A DNA stretch of 64,000 nt from Labilibaculum sp. K2S (GTDB lineage Bacteria > Bacteroidota > Bacteroidia > Bacteroidales > Marinifilaceae): positions 1 to 64,000 of the forward strand of contig NZ_JAUCMW010000012.1 in NCBI RefSeq assembly GCF_030372765.1, written 5' to 3'. Made by a program: the position numbers and the translations under genes. The notes beneath the pieces are model-generated. The model was given only the letters and a program-made list of their open reading frames with translations. It searched no databases and was not told the DNA's origin. Below, one piece after another: positions 40,448 through 49,471 of the stretch; position 1 is the stretch's first letter; every line of letters starts with the position of its first letter.

Positions 40448-41692
40448 TTATTTTATCGAATATGCCATTAACGCATTTCCATGACGAACATACAGAACAC
40501 CGTCCTTTATAACCATATGAGCCCAATAAGGACCTTTTCCATATGGTACTTTAAACGAACTTATTACTTTAAATTCTTTCGGGTCTGCCTTTACCAAGGC
40601 AACATTACCATCTTTCTCATCATAGCAATACAGCATGCCTTCGGCTGAAATAATGGATCCTTTATTTTCCCATTCAGTCTCATACATTTTCTTCCCTGTT
40701 TCCCATTCCATGCAAACCCAATATCCATTTCTATTATTGATCCAATTTGCACCATAGATATAGCCATCCAAAAGAACAGCGCCCCCATGATGAACATCTA
40801 ATAGAGAATCGACATAGGCTAACTGCACAGAAGAAGCATCATCATTCAAATCCAACATTACAGAATGATGATCGTAGCCATTGGTTATAAATATTTTTCC
40901 ATTTTGATACAATGGAGTATTGGTATTAATATTAGCTTTCCATTCTCCGGCAGCATAACTACCGTAATCAAATCTCCAGTCAATATTTCCATTTTCAGGA
41001 TTAACACCAATTGCATTTTCTTCAGTAACTGTAACAATCTGTTTTTTCCCGTTTCGATCAATCAATAAAGGAGAAACATAGGCGGATTTATCATCTATAC
41101 TTTTCGATTCCCAAACGGTTTCTCCAGTCATTTTATTCAACGCAATCATTGTTGTTTTCTTTCCGCAAGGAGTATAAAAGACCAAATCATTATATAAAAG
41201 CAAAGATTCAGAAATTCCCCATTCCCCGCACTCACCTTCAAACATTTCATTGGCCTTTACCTGCCAGAGCATCTCACCGGAAAGAGCATTTACACAGGCC
41301 AAATCTCCCCTTCCGCTCGACAGATAAATTCTTTCATCCTCAATAGTAGGAGTACAACGGGAATCAGTAAAAGATTCATCCCATCCCCGACCATAAGGAA
41401 CCTGCCATTTTAATTTTCCTTCCATATCAACGGCCATCAAATAATCCATTGAATCTTTTAATCCGGTAAGATATACAGTATTGTGAGCAATTGCGACAGA
41501 AGAATGTCCAGTAGGAATGCTGTCCAAATGCCAAAGCATTTTGGGCCCTGTTGTCGGCCATTCCTTCAGAAGACCTTTTTCTGCATACACTCCAGTGCGA
41601 TTAGGGCCACGCCACTCACTTTTTTGTATTTCTGTTTTGCACTGAGTCAAAGCACTTAATAATGCAATACTGACAAGTATTAGTCGATTCAT
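40448..41692 (-). CDS. PQQ-like beta-propeller lipoprotein
   Basis: A 414-residue lipoprotein with lipobox A-L-T-Q-C18. The mature start has S-E-W-R-G-P-N-R-T-G-V-Y and L-L-K-E-W-P, the same signature as the paralogues at 23058 and 41718. Blades such as A-L-N-K-M-T-G-E-T-V-W-E and G-N-I-D-W-R-F-D follow. The C-terminal V-L-Y-V-R-H-G-N-A-L-M-A-Y is shared almost word for word with the gene upstream, which indicates a recent tandem duplication. It is the second gene of the cluster, 26 bp after the first. Outer- or inner-membrane sorting cannot be decided from +2 alone in Bacteroidota. Confidence 0.82.
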   Translation of the reverse strand: MNRLILVSIALLSALTQCKTEIQKSEWRGPNRTGVYAEKGLLKEWPTTGPKMLWHLDSIPTGHSSVAIAHNTVYLTGLKDSMDYLMAVDMEGKLKWQVPYGRGWDESFTDSRCTPTIEDERIYLSSGRGDLACVNALSGEMLWQVKANEMFEGECGEWGISESLLLYNDLVFYTPCGKKTTMIALNKMTGETVWESKSIDDKSAYVSPLLIDRNGKKQIVTVTEENAIGVNPENGNIDWRFDYGSYAAGEWKANINTNTPLYQNGKIFITNGYDHHSVMLDLNDDASSVQLAYVDSLLDVHHGGAVLLDGYIYGANWINNRNGYWVCMEWETGKKMYETEWENKGSIISAEGMLYCYDEKDGNVALVKADPKEFKVISSFKVPYGKGPYWAHMVIKDGVLYVRHGNALMAYSIK

Positions 41693-41717
41693 AAGTTTGA
41701 TAGGTTTTGTATTGTTC

Positions 41718-42932
41718 TTAGTTTGCTTTAATTGAATAGACCATCAAGGAACTTCCATGACGAACATATAGTCTTTTATTATTAATCACCAAATGAGCCC
41801 AATGTTGTTTTTCACCAAAAGGAACCCGAAACGAACTTACTTTTTCATAACTTCCATTGCTAACATCAACAAGAGCAACTTCTCCGCTATCGCCGTAACA
41901 ATACAATTTGCCATCAGCATAAACTACGTTCCCATTACTTAACATTTTAGCTGAGTGCAATACTTCACCAGTTTTCCAATCCAAACAAAACCATTCACGA
42001 TTAGTATGACCAGAACCATATATCTTACCATCAAGCAGAACAGCTCCTCCAATTTGATTATCCATCAACTCATTTCGCCAAACCTCTTTTACGCCAGATC
42101 CATCTTCAGCAAGGTTAAGCATTACTCCACCTTTACCATATCCACTAAAACAATACAAATAACCATCTTTATATAAAGGAGTATTTGGATGAATTGAATA
42201 TTTATTAGGATGATCAAACGACCAAAGTAAAGTACCGGTTTCAGCATCAACTCCAATAATTGAACTACTTGTATGAGTCACCAATAAATTGCGGTTTGCC
42301 AGCTTTATTAATGCAGGAGAGCAATAAGCTGATTTTTCTCCATTTCCTTTTGCTTTCCAGATCAGCTTGCCTGATTTTCTATCTAATGCAACCATACTAA
42401 CTTCTGAACCTCCGGGAGTACAATATAGTTTATTTCCATCTGCAACAAGATTCTCTGTTATTCCCCAACGGGTATTTTCAGAACCAAAATCTGTCAGTAT
42501 ATTTTTTGACCATAGAATGGTTCCATCAGAAGCACTCATGGCTACTATTTTTCCCAAACCACTCATCACATAAACTACACCATCATAAACCATTGGACTT
42601 GTGCGCACACCGTTATAAGAATCCATCCATTCTTTACCATAAACCTGCTTCCAAAGCTCTTTGCCTGAATGATCCAATGCAATTACAAAACCATTTTCAA
42701 GCTCTGTACCGCCTATATAAATAAAATCTTTAGTTACTGCAGCAGAAGCATGTCCTTCACCTAAACCTTCAATATGCCATAACAGTTCGGGGCCATCAAC
42801 CGGCCATTCCTGCAACAATCCGGTTTCCTGATAGATTCCATCACGATTCACCCCCCTCCATTGGGCATTTTCCTGGGCAAAAGAAGTAGTAACAGCAATT
42901 AAAAATACAAGTAAGACAAAATATTTTTTCAT
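41718..42932 (-). CDS. secreted PQQ-like beta-propeller protein, first gene of the cluster
   Basis: A 404-residue protein with a cleavable signal peptide (about 19 aa, ending S-F-A-Q) and no lipobox. The mature start is A-Q-W-R-G-V-N-R-D-G-I-Y with L-L-Q-E-W-P-V-D-G-P. The blades and the C-terminal R-L-Y-V-R-H-G-S-S-L-M-V-Y match the two lipoprotein paralogues. It heads the 19-gene minus-strand run; the only sizeable upstream gap (42933-43411) holds the candidate promoter. The three near-identical copies in lipid-anchored and soluble forms suggest the same ligand is handled in different places. Confidence 0.82.
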   Translation of the reverse strand: MKKYFVLLVFLIAVTTSFAQENAQWRGVNRDGIYQETGLLQEWPVDGPELLWHIEGLGEGHASAAVTKDFIYIGGTELENGFVIALDHSGKELWKQVYGKEWMDSYNGVRTSPMVYDGVVYVMSGLGKIVAMSASDGTILWSKNILTDFGSENTRWGITENLVADGNKLYCTPGGSEVSMVALDRKSGKLIWKAKGNGEKSAYCSPALIKLANRNLLVTHTSSSIIGVDAETGTLLWSFDHPNKYSIHPNTPLYKDGYLYCFSGYGKGGVMLNLAEDGSGVKEVWRNELMDNQIGGAVLLDGKIYGSGHTNREWFCLDWKTGEVLHSAKMLSNGNVVYADGKLYCYGDSGEVALVDVSNGSYEKVSSFRVPFGEKQHWAHLVINNKRLYVRHGSSLMVYSIKAN

Positions 42933-43411
42933 TATAAACGGGCTTTATTCAATATTAAATTACATTCCAACTTTCTAAAGATACAGGCTATTCCATTGTT
43001 TTAGAAATGAACATAGCATTTCAACTTAAATCTATTTCAGGTCTAAATAAAAACAATACATAATATTAAACACTTTTCATGCCAGAAGAACCAAATCATT
43101 TGCATTAAAAAAGTATTAACCCTATGGCTATTTAGATTTAAATAAAAAACGCATGCTTGCAAACTATCATTGTTCAAATACGAACTTTAAAGACTCACAG
43201 GTCTTTTTTAATTTACAGTACATAAACTAAATCAAATAAATAAATTCAGTTGGAATTACGCAAAAAAAATATTCAAACAACCAAAAACAAGGGTTGTTTA
43301 ACAACTTTTTAACGCCTCTTTAAAATCAAAATAAATAGGCAACTGTATAATTCCTTATTTTTCTATTTGATTTCTATTATCTTTAAACCATACACTAATA
43401 CAAAAAGCTAC
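42933..43411. other. divergent intergenic region, 479 bp, promoter of the large cluster
   Basis: Very AT-rich and without a gene. It separates the minus-strand cluster from a plus-strand lipoprotein gene. On the minus strand TATCTTTA (42976-42983) is a one-mismatch TAnnTTTG element about 45 bp before the first gene of the cluster. On the plus strand TATCTTTA at 43378-43385 could serve the lipoprotein gene. Nothing else is recognisable. Confidence 0.5.
42976..42983 (-). promoter_or_regulatory. candidate -7 element for the 19-gene cluster
   Basis: On the minus strand TATCTTTA differs from TAnnTTTG at the last base only. It is the only such element near the cluster head and is followed by about 45 bp of leader. 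No clear -33 TTTG at 17-23 bp spacing. Confidence 0.35.
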
Positions 43412-44116
43412 ATGAAAAGATCAATATTACTGATGATTTTAGGACTTGCAATTTTTTCATCTGCATGTCAATCTAAAAAAACTGAAAATCAAGAAGCTAC
43501 TCTTCCACTTGGAGTTAGTAAAGTTGTAGTAAAAGAAACATTTAATGCTGGTGGTTATACCTATATAAACGGGAATAATGATTTATGGCTGGCCGTTGGT
43601 CAACGACCAATAGAAACAGGCAAAACGTATTATTATAAAGGCGCATTGGAAATGAAAAATTTTCACAGCAAAGAATTAAACCGCGACTTTCCTGTTATTT
43701 ATTTCTTAAACACCATTTCTGACACACCTATTGAAAACAACATGCCGATGCAAGCCTCTTCGATGAAGAAACAAAAGGCTAAAAGAATTGAAGTTTCAAT
43801 AGAAAAGACGAAAGGAATAACAAGTATTTCTGAGCTCTTTTCAAAAAAGGATGAATTTTCGGGTAAGCAGATATCTGTGAAAGGAAAGGTTACCAAATTC
43901 AATCAAAACATTATGGGTAAGAACTGGATACACATTCAGGATGGTTCCGACTTCGAGGGCAATTTTGATCTTACCATTACTTGTAAAGATGTTGTTTCTA
44001 TAGGGCAAATTATTGAAGTGTCAGGAACAATTGCATTGGACAAAGATTTTGGAGCTGGCTATACTTATGATATAATTATGGAAGACGCTAAAATTCAGAA
44101 TACAGAGAATAAATAA
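43412..44116 (+). CDS. OB-fold lipoprotein (hypothetical)
   Basis: 234 residues from ATG 43412; the longer frame starts at a TTG within the leader. The lipobox is F-S-S-A-C near residue 19. The C-terminal 90 residues have the pattern of a bacterial OB-fold: K-Q-I-S-V-K-G-K-V-T-K-F, then N-W-I-H-I-Q-D-G and I-I-E-V-S-G-T-I-A-L-D-K-D-F-G-A-G-Y-T-Y. Such domains are found in Bacteroidota envelope lipoproteins and some bind nucleic acids or small ligands; nothing here decides. The gene is single, ends at a strong terminator (44203-44228), and is divergent from the large cluster. Confidence 0.75.
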   Translation: MKRSILLMILGLAIFSSACQSKKTENQEATLPLGVSKVVVKETFNAGGYTYINGNNDLWLAVGQRPIETGKTYYYKGALEMKNFHSKELNRDFPVIYFLNTISDTPIENNMPMQASSMKKQKAKRIEVSIEKTKGITSISELFSKKDEFSGKQISVKGKVTKFNQNIMGKNWIHIQDGSDFEGNFDLTITCKDVVSIGQIIEVSGTIALDKDFGAGYTYDIIMEDAKIQNTENK

Positions 44117-44202
44117 CAATTTATATATTGTTTTATATTTATTTTCTATATAAATTTGATTAAATACTTTCTTTTAACTACATACAACTAATTTATCACA
44201 AC

Positions 44203-44228
44203 AAAAAAGCGACTTTGGTCGCTTTTTT
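44203..44228 (+). terminator. intrinsic terminator after the OB-fold lipoprotein gene
   Basis: An 11-bp perfect stem AAAAAAGCGAC/GTCGCTTTTTT with a TTTG loop and built-in T-tract. It can work on both strands. Confidence 0.85.
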
Positions 44229-44432
44229 AATTACACAGTTATTTGACTTAATTACAACAAACATGACTCATTCAACTCCCGGCATTCACAATAACAACAA
44301 CCTGCAGTTCATCCATTGCAATTTTTGAACGATTTACATTCCTATCAACACCTTGTGCAATATTATTTCTTAATATCTGTTATTAGTTTTCCATAATTTG
44401 TTACTTTTAAAAGCATATCAAAAACACCCCAA

Positions 44433-46658
44433 ATGAAAAAATGGTTTTTCATTCCACCTCTTATTCTTATTGCAATTCTCCTCGCGATTGTTCTTTTAAA
44501 TCGATGCAATCCTGAAGATTACATTTTGTATCAATCTTCAGCCTTTACAGTATTCCCTAATCGAATAGAGCAAGGAGAACATACTGCTATAGCACACAAC
44601 AATTCGCACATCAGCTCTAATTACCCTGGATTGAATAGTAAAGAATGGCAACTTAAAACCGACTTAAGCAAATACCCTAAATACGAATCGAATCAGGTTT
44701 TACTCAATGCCATTTATCAGCTTTCTCTTGAGGAAATAGAAAAGAATATTGCTCCCGACACAACTTTTAATACAGGTGAAAAATGGAATGGTGTTTGGAC
44801 CCGAGACATCAGCTATAGCGTGATCTTAGCCCTTGCAATTACTAATCCTGAAATTTCTAAAAAAAGTTTGCTTAAAAAAGTTAAGCAGGGAAAAATTGTA
44901 CAGGACACAGGCACAGGAGGTTCCTGGCCGGTAAGTTCTGATCGAATGATCTGGTCAACGGCTGCCTGGGAATTGTACAAGTCTACCGGAGACATGGATT
45001 GGTTGAGGAAAGTTTATTTCATCATAAAAAATTCTACTGAAGATGATCTTAATGTGGTTTGGGATTATCAGAAATATCTATTTAAAGGGGAATCTTCTTT
45101 TTTAGACTGGCGGGAACAATCTTATCCAAAATGGATGGAACCAATTGATATTTACAACTCCTATAATTTGGGAACTCAGGCAGTACACTACCAAAGTCTG
45201 CAGGTATTGATGAAAATGGGAAAAATACTTGGAAAAGATGTGCAAAAATATCAGGATATTTCGGAAGCCTTAAAAAACAGCCTGAATGAAAAACTATGGT
45301 TGCCCGAAAAAAAATATTTTGGACAATATCTTTACGGAAGAAAGAATCAATTGCTTTCGGATAAATCGGAAACTTTGGGTGAGGCACTTATGGTTCTATG
45401 GGATATCACCAATGAAGAAAGACAAAAAGAGATTATATCAAATACTCCGGTTACTAGGTTTGGAACCCCATGTTTCTATCCTCAGATTCCAAACATACCA
45501 GCCTATCACAATCAAGCAATTTGGCCTTTTGTGCAAGCTTATTGGAATTGGGCTTCAAGCAGAACAAATAACGTTGAAAGCGTTCAATGGGGAATTGCCA
45601 ACATGTTGCGGTCAAGTGCGCTCTTTCTTACCAATAAAGAAAATCTTTTGATTGAAAATGGTGATTTTAACGGAACTGAAATAAATTCTGACCGTCAACT
45701 TTGGAGTGTCGCCGGTTCCTTATCTACCTTTTACCGAATTCTAATGGGAATGAATTATACTGCCGATTATTTAGAATTCAAACCATTTATCCCCAGAGAA
45801 TACAAGGGCAAACAAAGTATCAAAGGGCTTCGCTATCAAAATACAATTTTAGACATCGAAATTTACGGCTTTGGCGATAAAATTAACTACTACTCCTTAG
45901 ATGGAAAATATTACCAACGCCCCATCGTGCCAAAAGAAATGGAAGGGAAACACAAGATTGAGATTAGAATGAACAATCAGTTGCCTACTAAATCAGAACT
46001 GAATATGGTCGATAATATGGTGTCACCCGAAACCACTTCGCTCCGCTTTGTGGAAAATCAATTGTTATGGGATAAAAAAGAAAATGCTGATCATTACCGT
46101 GTATACCGTAACGGAGAACTTCTTCTGCAAACCGAAGACAATTATATGTCAGAAGTACACATTAGTGAACCTAGTGAATTTCAAATTCAGATAGACGATG
46201 GTTTGGGAAATTTATCGTTCTATAGTGAGCCCCTATATGTATACGATTCCAATTATAAAAGACATATTGAAGCTGAAGAATTTGACTCCAATGCCAAAAC
46301 CTCCTATGTTGAATTGAGCAAGAAAAAAAATCGGGAATTCTATTTTAACATTCGAATTCCTAATGAAGGAAAGTACTATATCGATTTTTTATATGCAAAC
46401 GGAAATGGCCCTGTGAACACCAATAACAAATGCGCAAATCGTAGTTTTTGGGTGAATAACAGCTATGCCGGAAGTATCGTTTTTCCGCAACGTGGGGAAG
46501 GTGATTGGAATAATTACGGCTACTCCAATTCCTTCTCCATTGATCTGACAAACAAAAACAATTTCTTTAAAATAAGCTTCGAAGAATTCAATAAAAATAT
46601 GAATCAGGAAGTCAACTCGGTTCGAATAGATAAGATTCGAATAATTAGAATAAGATAA
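44433..46658 (+). CDS. six-hairpin glycosidase (GH-like) with C-terminal carbohydrate-binding domain
   Basis: A 741-residue exported protein: an N-terminal hydrophobic segment ends with L-L-N-R-C, so it may be a lipoprotein. Residues about 80-480 resemble (alpha/alpha)6 glycosidases; E-K-W-N-G-V-W-T-R-D-I-S holds the 'W-T-R-D' acid typical of debranching-enzyme relatives, and later A-Y-H-N-Q-A-I-W-P-F is characteristic. Residues about 530-610 look like an Fn3-type beta domain (H-Y-R-V-Y-R-N-G-E). The last 125 residues begin H-I-E-A-E-E-F and resemble CBM6/35 modules. The substrate is probably an alpha-glucan or plant/algal oligosaccharide. No SusC/SusD pair is seen, so it is not part of a classical polysaccharide utilisation locus. 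Confidence 0.75.
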   Translation: MKKWFFIPPLILIAILLAIVLLNRCNPEDYILYQSSAFTVFPNRIEQGEHTAIAHNNSHISSNYPGLNSKEWQLKTDLSKYPKYESNQVLLNAIYQLSLEEIEKNIAPDTTFNTGEKWNGVWTRDISYSVILALAITNPEISKKSLLKKVKQGKIVQDTGTGGSWPVSSDRMIWSTAAWELYKSTGDMDWLRKVYFIIKNSTEDDLNVVWDYQKYLFKGESSFLDWREQSYPKWMEPIDIYNSYNLGTQAVHYQSLQVLMKMGKILGKDVQKYQDISEALKNSLNEKLWLPEKKYFGQYLYGRKNQLLSDKSETLGEALMVLWDITNEERQKEIISNTPVTRFGTPCFYPQIPNIPAYHNQAIWPFVQAYWNWASSRTNNVESVQWGIANMLRSSALFLTNKENLLIENGDFNGTEINSDRQLWSVAGSLSTFYRILMGMNYTADYLEFKPFIPREYKGKQSIKGLRYQNTILDIEIYGFGDKINYYSLDGKYYQRPIVPKEMEGKHKIEIRMNNQLPTKSELNMVDNMVSPETTSLRFVENQLLWDKKENADHYRVYRNGELLLQTEDNYMSEVHISEPSEFQIQIDDGLGNLSFYSEPLYVYDSNYKRHIEAEEFDSNAKTSYVELSKKKNREFYFNIRIPNEGKYYIDFLYANGNGPVNTNNKCANRSFWVNNSYAGSIVFPQRGEGDWNNYGYSNSFSIDLTNKNNFFKISFEEFNKNMNQEVNSVRIDKIRIIRIR

Positions 46659-46775
46659 ATATTTTAGGTTTATTACTATGCTTACATCACAATTATAAAG
46701 GTTATTGCTATTTCGTACTCTCAAACAGTTATCGCTTTTCATGATGAATAATAAAAACATCTAAACTATAAATAT

Positions 46776-47204
46776 ATGACTACATCCTATATTAACTCTG
46801 AAGAATTCGACAAACAATTAGCTGAAAAAAAACTAAACGCTGAAAATGTTGCTGAAATACTTAATCTGGAAATTAGTATCGCAAAAAGTGTTTTTGCAGG
46901 ATACAAATCAATCGGTGAGTTTGAAATACTTAAACTACATGAATTAGCAGGCTTCAGCTATTCCAAGCTTATTACAAAAGAAAAAACTCTTAACAAAAAC
47001 AGACCAATCAAAAAAGAACCAAATAAAAATGATTCAAATTTGAAGGATACCAAGCTTAATATTTACCGAAAAATAAATTGTGAAAAATGTGATTTTTTGA
47101 TCTATAACCCAGTCAATTTTTGTCCTAATTGCGGAGAATTGATTCCTCAGATTATTAAACAAGACAAGGCTGTTCCTGAAGAGGATGAATCTTCAAACGA
47201 ATAA
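46776..47204 (+). CDS. small zinc-ribbon protein
   Basis: A 142-residue cytoplasmic protein. The N-terminal 70 residues look helical, with a helix-turn-helix-like pattern (N-V-A-E-I-L-N-L then S-I-G-E-F-E-I-L). A lysine/asparagine-rich linker follows (75-100). A zinc ribbon is formed by C-E-K-C and C-P-N-C near residues 107-125. The acidic tail ends in S-S-N-E. I do not recognise the family; the ribbon usually binds nucleic acid or protein. It is followed after 38 bp by another hypothetical gene on the same strand, so the two are probably expressed together. Confidence 0.65.
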   Translation: MTTSYINSEEFDKQLAEKKLNAENVAEILNLEISIAKSVFAGYKSIGEFEILKLHELAGFSYSKLITKEKTLNKNRPIKKEPNKNDSNLKDTKLNIYRKINCEKCDFLIYNPVNFCPNCGELIPQIIKQDKAVPEEDESSNE

Positions 47205-47242
47205 GAATTTGAACTAAAAGAAACCAAAAAATACACAATTGT

Positions 47243-48079
47243 ATGTTTTATGATATTGTAAACAAAATGGATCTTCACGAGGCTACTGCCTACGAATGGG
47301 AAGAAATAGATGGAAAACCCCGTTACCGCTGGTACAAATACGCTCTTAACTCGGTTTATATGATTTCCAGCATTGATGACATTTGCGATATTGATGACAT
47401 CAGTTTTAATGATCTTGGTACTTATTACGACAGCGTAGCCTGGGTTGCAAAAAACGACCCAAAAGCCTTGGTGTACATCATGAGGACATTGGTTGAGCCG
47501 GTCACCGATATCGTTAAACAAAAACTGCTAAGCCATCTGCTCGAACGAAAATATTATAAGTCTTGCGCCATTGTTGAAAAACATTTGGTCTCTTTTCCTG
47601 TCCCTGCCGAAAGAACTTTTACCCGCAAAAAGGAAAAGTCTATAAAAGATGTAAACAAGTACATCGCAAAACGGATATATGCCCTCTCCAATCTTCTGTA
47701 CGAGCTAAAAACAAAAGACAAAGAAAAACTATACATGCCTGAAATACAGGATCCCTTAAGTAACCTTTTGAACTTTGAATCTTTTTCGGCCGACCTTTTT
47801 CGTGAAGATCTCGATTCGCTGGAGTGGTTGCTGCAAAATGCTCCCGATGAGATAAAAGAAATGTTTACAACCAAAATATGTCAGGAAACCAAAGACCGAC
47901 TTCTTACCTATCTGGCTCAAAAAGAACGCTATTCATTGTGTCAGTTTTTTAAAGAAACATTGCCGGTGTTCGAAATGCCGTTCTACTTCGAAATTCCACC
48001 CTACTCTAAAGAAATAGTAAATGAAAATGAGCTCTTCCTGCTTGATGAGGATGATTATTTTGATGAGGATGAGGAGTAA
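47243..48079 (+). CDS. hypothetical acidic protein (278 aa)
   Basis: ATG 47243 gives 278 residues; M-D-L-H-E-A-T (47267) is an alternative start. The protein is helical without membrane segments and ends with a run of Asp/Glu/Tyr residues (D-E-D-D-Y-F-D-E-D-E-E). I recognise no motif. Two internal pieces are related: about residues 60-110 and 180-230 both contain 'D-I/E-L-Q-N-A/V-x-K-x-x-L-x-x-L-L/A-x-x-K-Y-Y'-like stretches. This suggests a repeated helical solenoid. It lies downstream of the zinc-ribbon gene. Confidence 0.6.
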   Translation: MFYDIVNKMDLHEATAYEWEEIDGKPRYRWYKYALNSVYMISSIDDICDIDDISFNDLGTYYDSVAWVAKNDPKALVYIMRTLVEPVTDIVKQKLLSHLLERKYYKSCAIVEKHLVSFPVPAERTFTRKKEKSIKDVNKYIAKRIYALSNLLYELKTKDKEKLYMPEIQDPLSNLLNFESFSADLFREDLDSLEWLLQNAPDEIKEMFTTKICQETKDRLLTYLAQKERYSLCQFFKETLPVFEMPFYFEIPPYSKEIVNENELFLLDEDDYFDEDEE

Positions 48080-48325
48080 CGCTAAAGACTTGTCTGATTG
48101 TGGTATCTCAAGGGTATAACGCAAATAAATCCAACAATTTATGAAAGATACAGATTTGAATAAAAATGCGTCTTTTTTTTAGGCTCATTATGACCAGCCT
48201 CAACGATTCTTGTATCTTTTGGGTAAATAATGCGCAGGAAACTTTGATAAATATTAGACTGGATTACAAATAAAATTAAGTAGAAACGACTTTCATCGTT
48301 TAATTTAAACTGCCTTTTGTAACTA

Positions 48326-49408
48326 TTACTTTTTAAGAGATTTCAGTATGTATTCAAATTCCTCTTTTAAAACTTCATAATTTTCACTTGAACAATCAAG
48401 AATTAATTCCATTCCAACTTCAGCTTGAATAGAATGCAGAATAATTGTTGTTCGTTCATGACCCGATGAATCGGTATGATTTCCAAGATAAGCAATGCTT
48501 TGAGGAAGAGAAAATAGTTGTTTCTCCTTGGGTATAACTTTCTTTACATCCACCGAGAGACGTCTTCTTCTGTGCGAAGAATAATCAATCAAACCAATAT
48601 CTGAAGGTACAGCTTCCAAAGAAATCAAACAAGATGCTAAATCTTCGATATTCTCATCTTCATTCATTCCAAGTCTGTAAAAAAGGAAACTTAATCTGCC
48701 ATCAACCTTGTACTTCTCGGATAAATACCACTCTCCTTCCGGAAAACTAATCTTTATAGCCGCTCCATCAATAAAATAGGTGTTTTGATATAACTCCTCG
48801 GCAACAGGCTTGCCATCTTCCGAAAGATATGTCCAAATTCCAAACTTAATTCCTGCTTTAAACTTTCCCATATGGGATATTTTGCCATTCGGATAATAAT
48901 AAATAGCCGGCCCGTTTAAGGTATCATTTATAAATTTCACACTTAAACTAGGCTCTCCACTTTCGAAAAACTCTGTATAAACACCATTTGCAATATTATT
49001 TACAGCAAAAAATTCACTTTCCTTCTTTCCATTTTCATGCCACAATGTGATCATCCCTTTTTGTTCACCATTCACAAATTCAGACTCCTTTTTCTTGCTT
49101 CCCGAAGAATAAAAATATCTGCTCGGGCCATTTTCAATTGCATATTTATTAAAACCCACTTCGTAGAGCCCGGTCCAATCTATATTTGCTTGTAAGCCCT
49201 TATAATGATACTCGGACAGAAGCACGTTATCAATTGTAAAGTCTTTTACCAAAAATTGATTCTCTGTAATTTTATTTATTGTTGAAAAAAACTGAGCGTT
49301 CTCTTTCTCAGCTACCAGCCAATCCTGATTAAAATATACAGTATCCTGAGCTATGCTTTTTAGCGGAAGTAGTAGGATAAAAACAAAAAAACAACGGGTA
49401 AACTTCAT
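48326..49408 (-). CDS. secreted MORN/YwqK-type repeat protein
   Basis: A 360-residue protein with a signal peptide (about 20 aa, ending S-I-A-Q). Residues 85-215 contain several MORN-like repeats: Y-F/Y-S-S-G-S-K-K-K-E-S, W-H-E-N-G-K-K-E-S-E-F and Y-Y-P-N-G-K-I-S-H, each about 22 residues with G-x-W/Y-x-x-Y. The C-terminal part (220-360) is beta-rich and lacks a motif I know. These domains occur as adhesion or envelope modules, or as 'antitoxin-like' YwqK proteins; the function here is unknown. It lies 63 bp downstream of the esterase gene on the same strand, so the two may form one operon. Confidence 0.75.
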   Translation of the reverse strand: MKFTRCFFVFILLLPLKSIAQDTVYFNQDWLVAEKENAQFFSTINKITENQFLVKDFTIDNVLLSEYHYKGLQANIDWTGLYEVGFNKYAIENGPSRYFYSSGSKKKESEFVNGEQKGMITLWHENGKKESEFFAVNNIANGVYTEFFESGEPSLSVKFINDTLNGPAIYYYPNGKISHMGKFKAGIKFGIWTYLSEDGKPVAEELYQNTYFIDGAAIKISFPEGEWYLSEKYKVDGRLSFLFYRLGMNEDENIEDLASCLISLEAVPSDIGLIDYSSHRRRRLSVDVKKVIPKEKQLFSLPQSIAYLGNHTDSSGHERTTIILHSIQAEVGMELILDCSSENYEVLKEEFEYILKSLKK

Positions 49409-49471
49409 GAGAATTCAATTTTGGAATAATTATGTACAAAATAGATAACTTTTCGATATAATGCGAAGTAT

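Noticed and set aside
23058..42932. Propellers as true PQQ dehydrogenases
   Set aside because: The blades are of the PQQ-like type, but I cannot see the active-site Asp/Glu, adjacent-Cys ring or PQQ biosynthesis genes; the name is kept only as a fold label.
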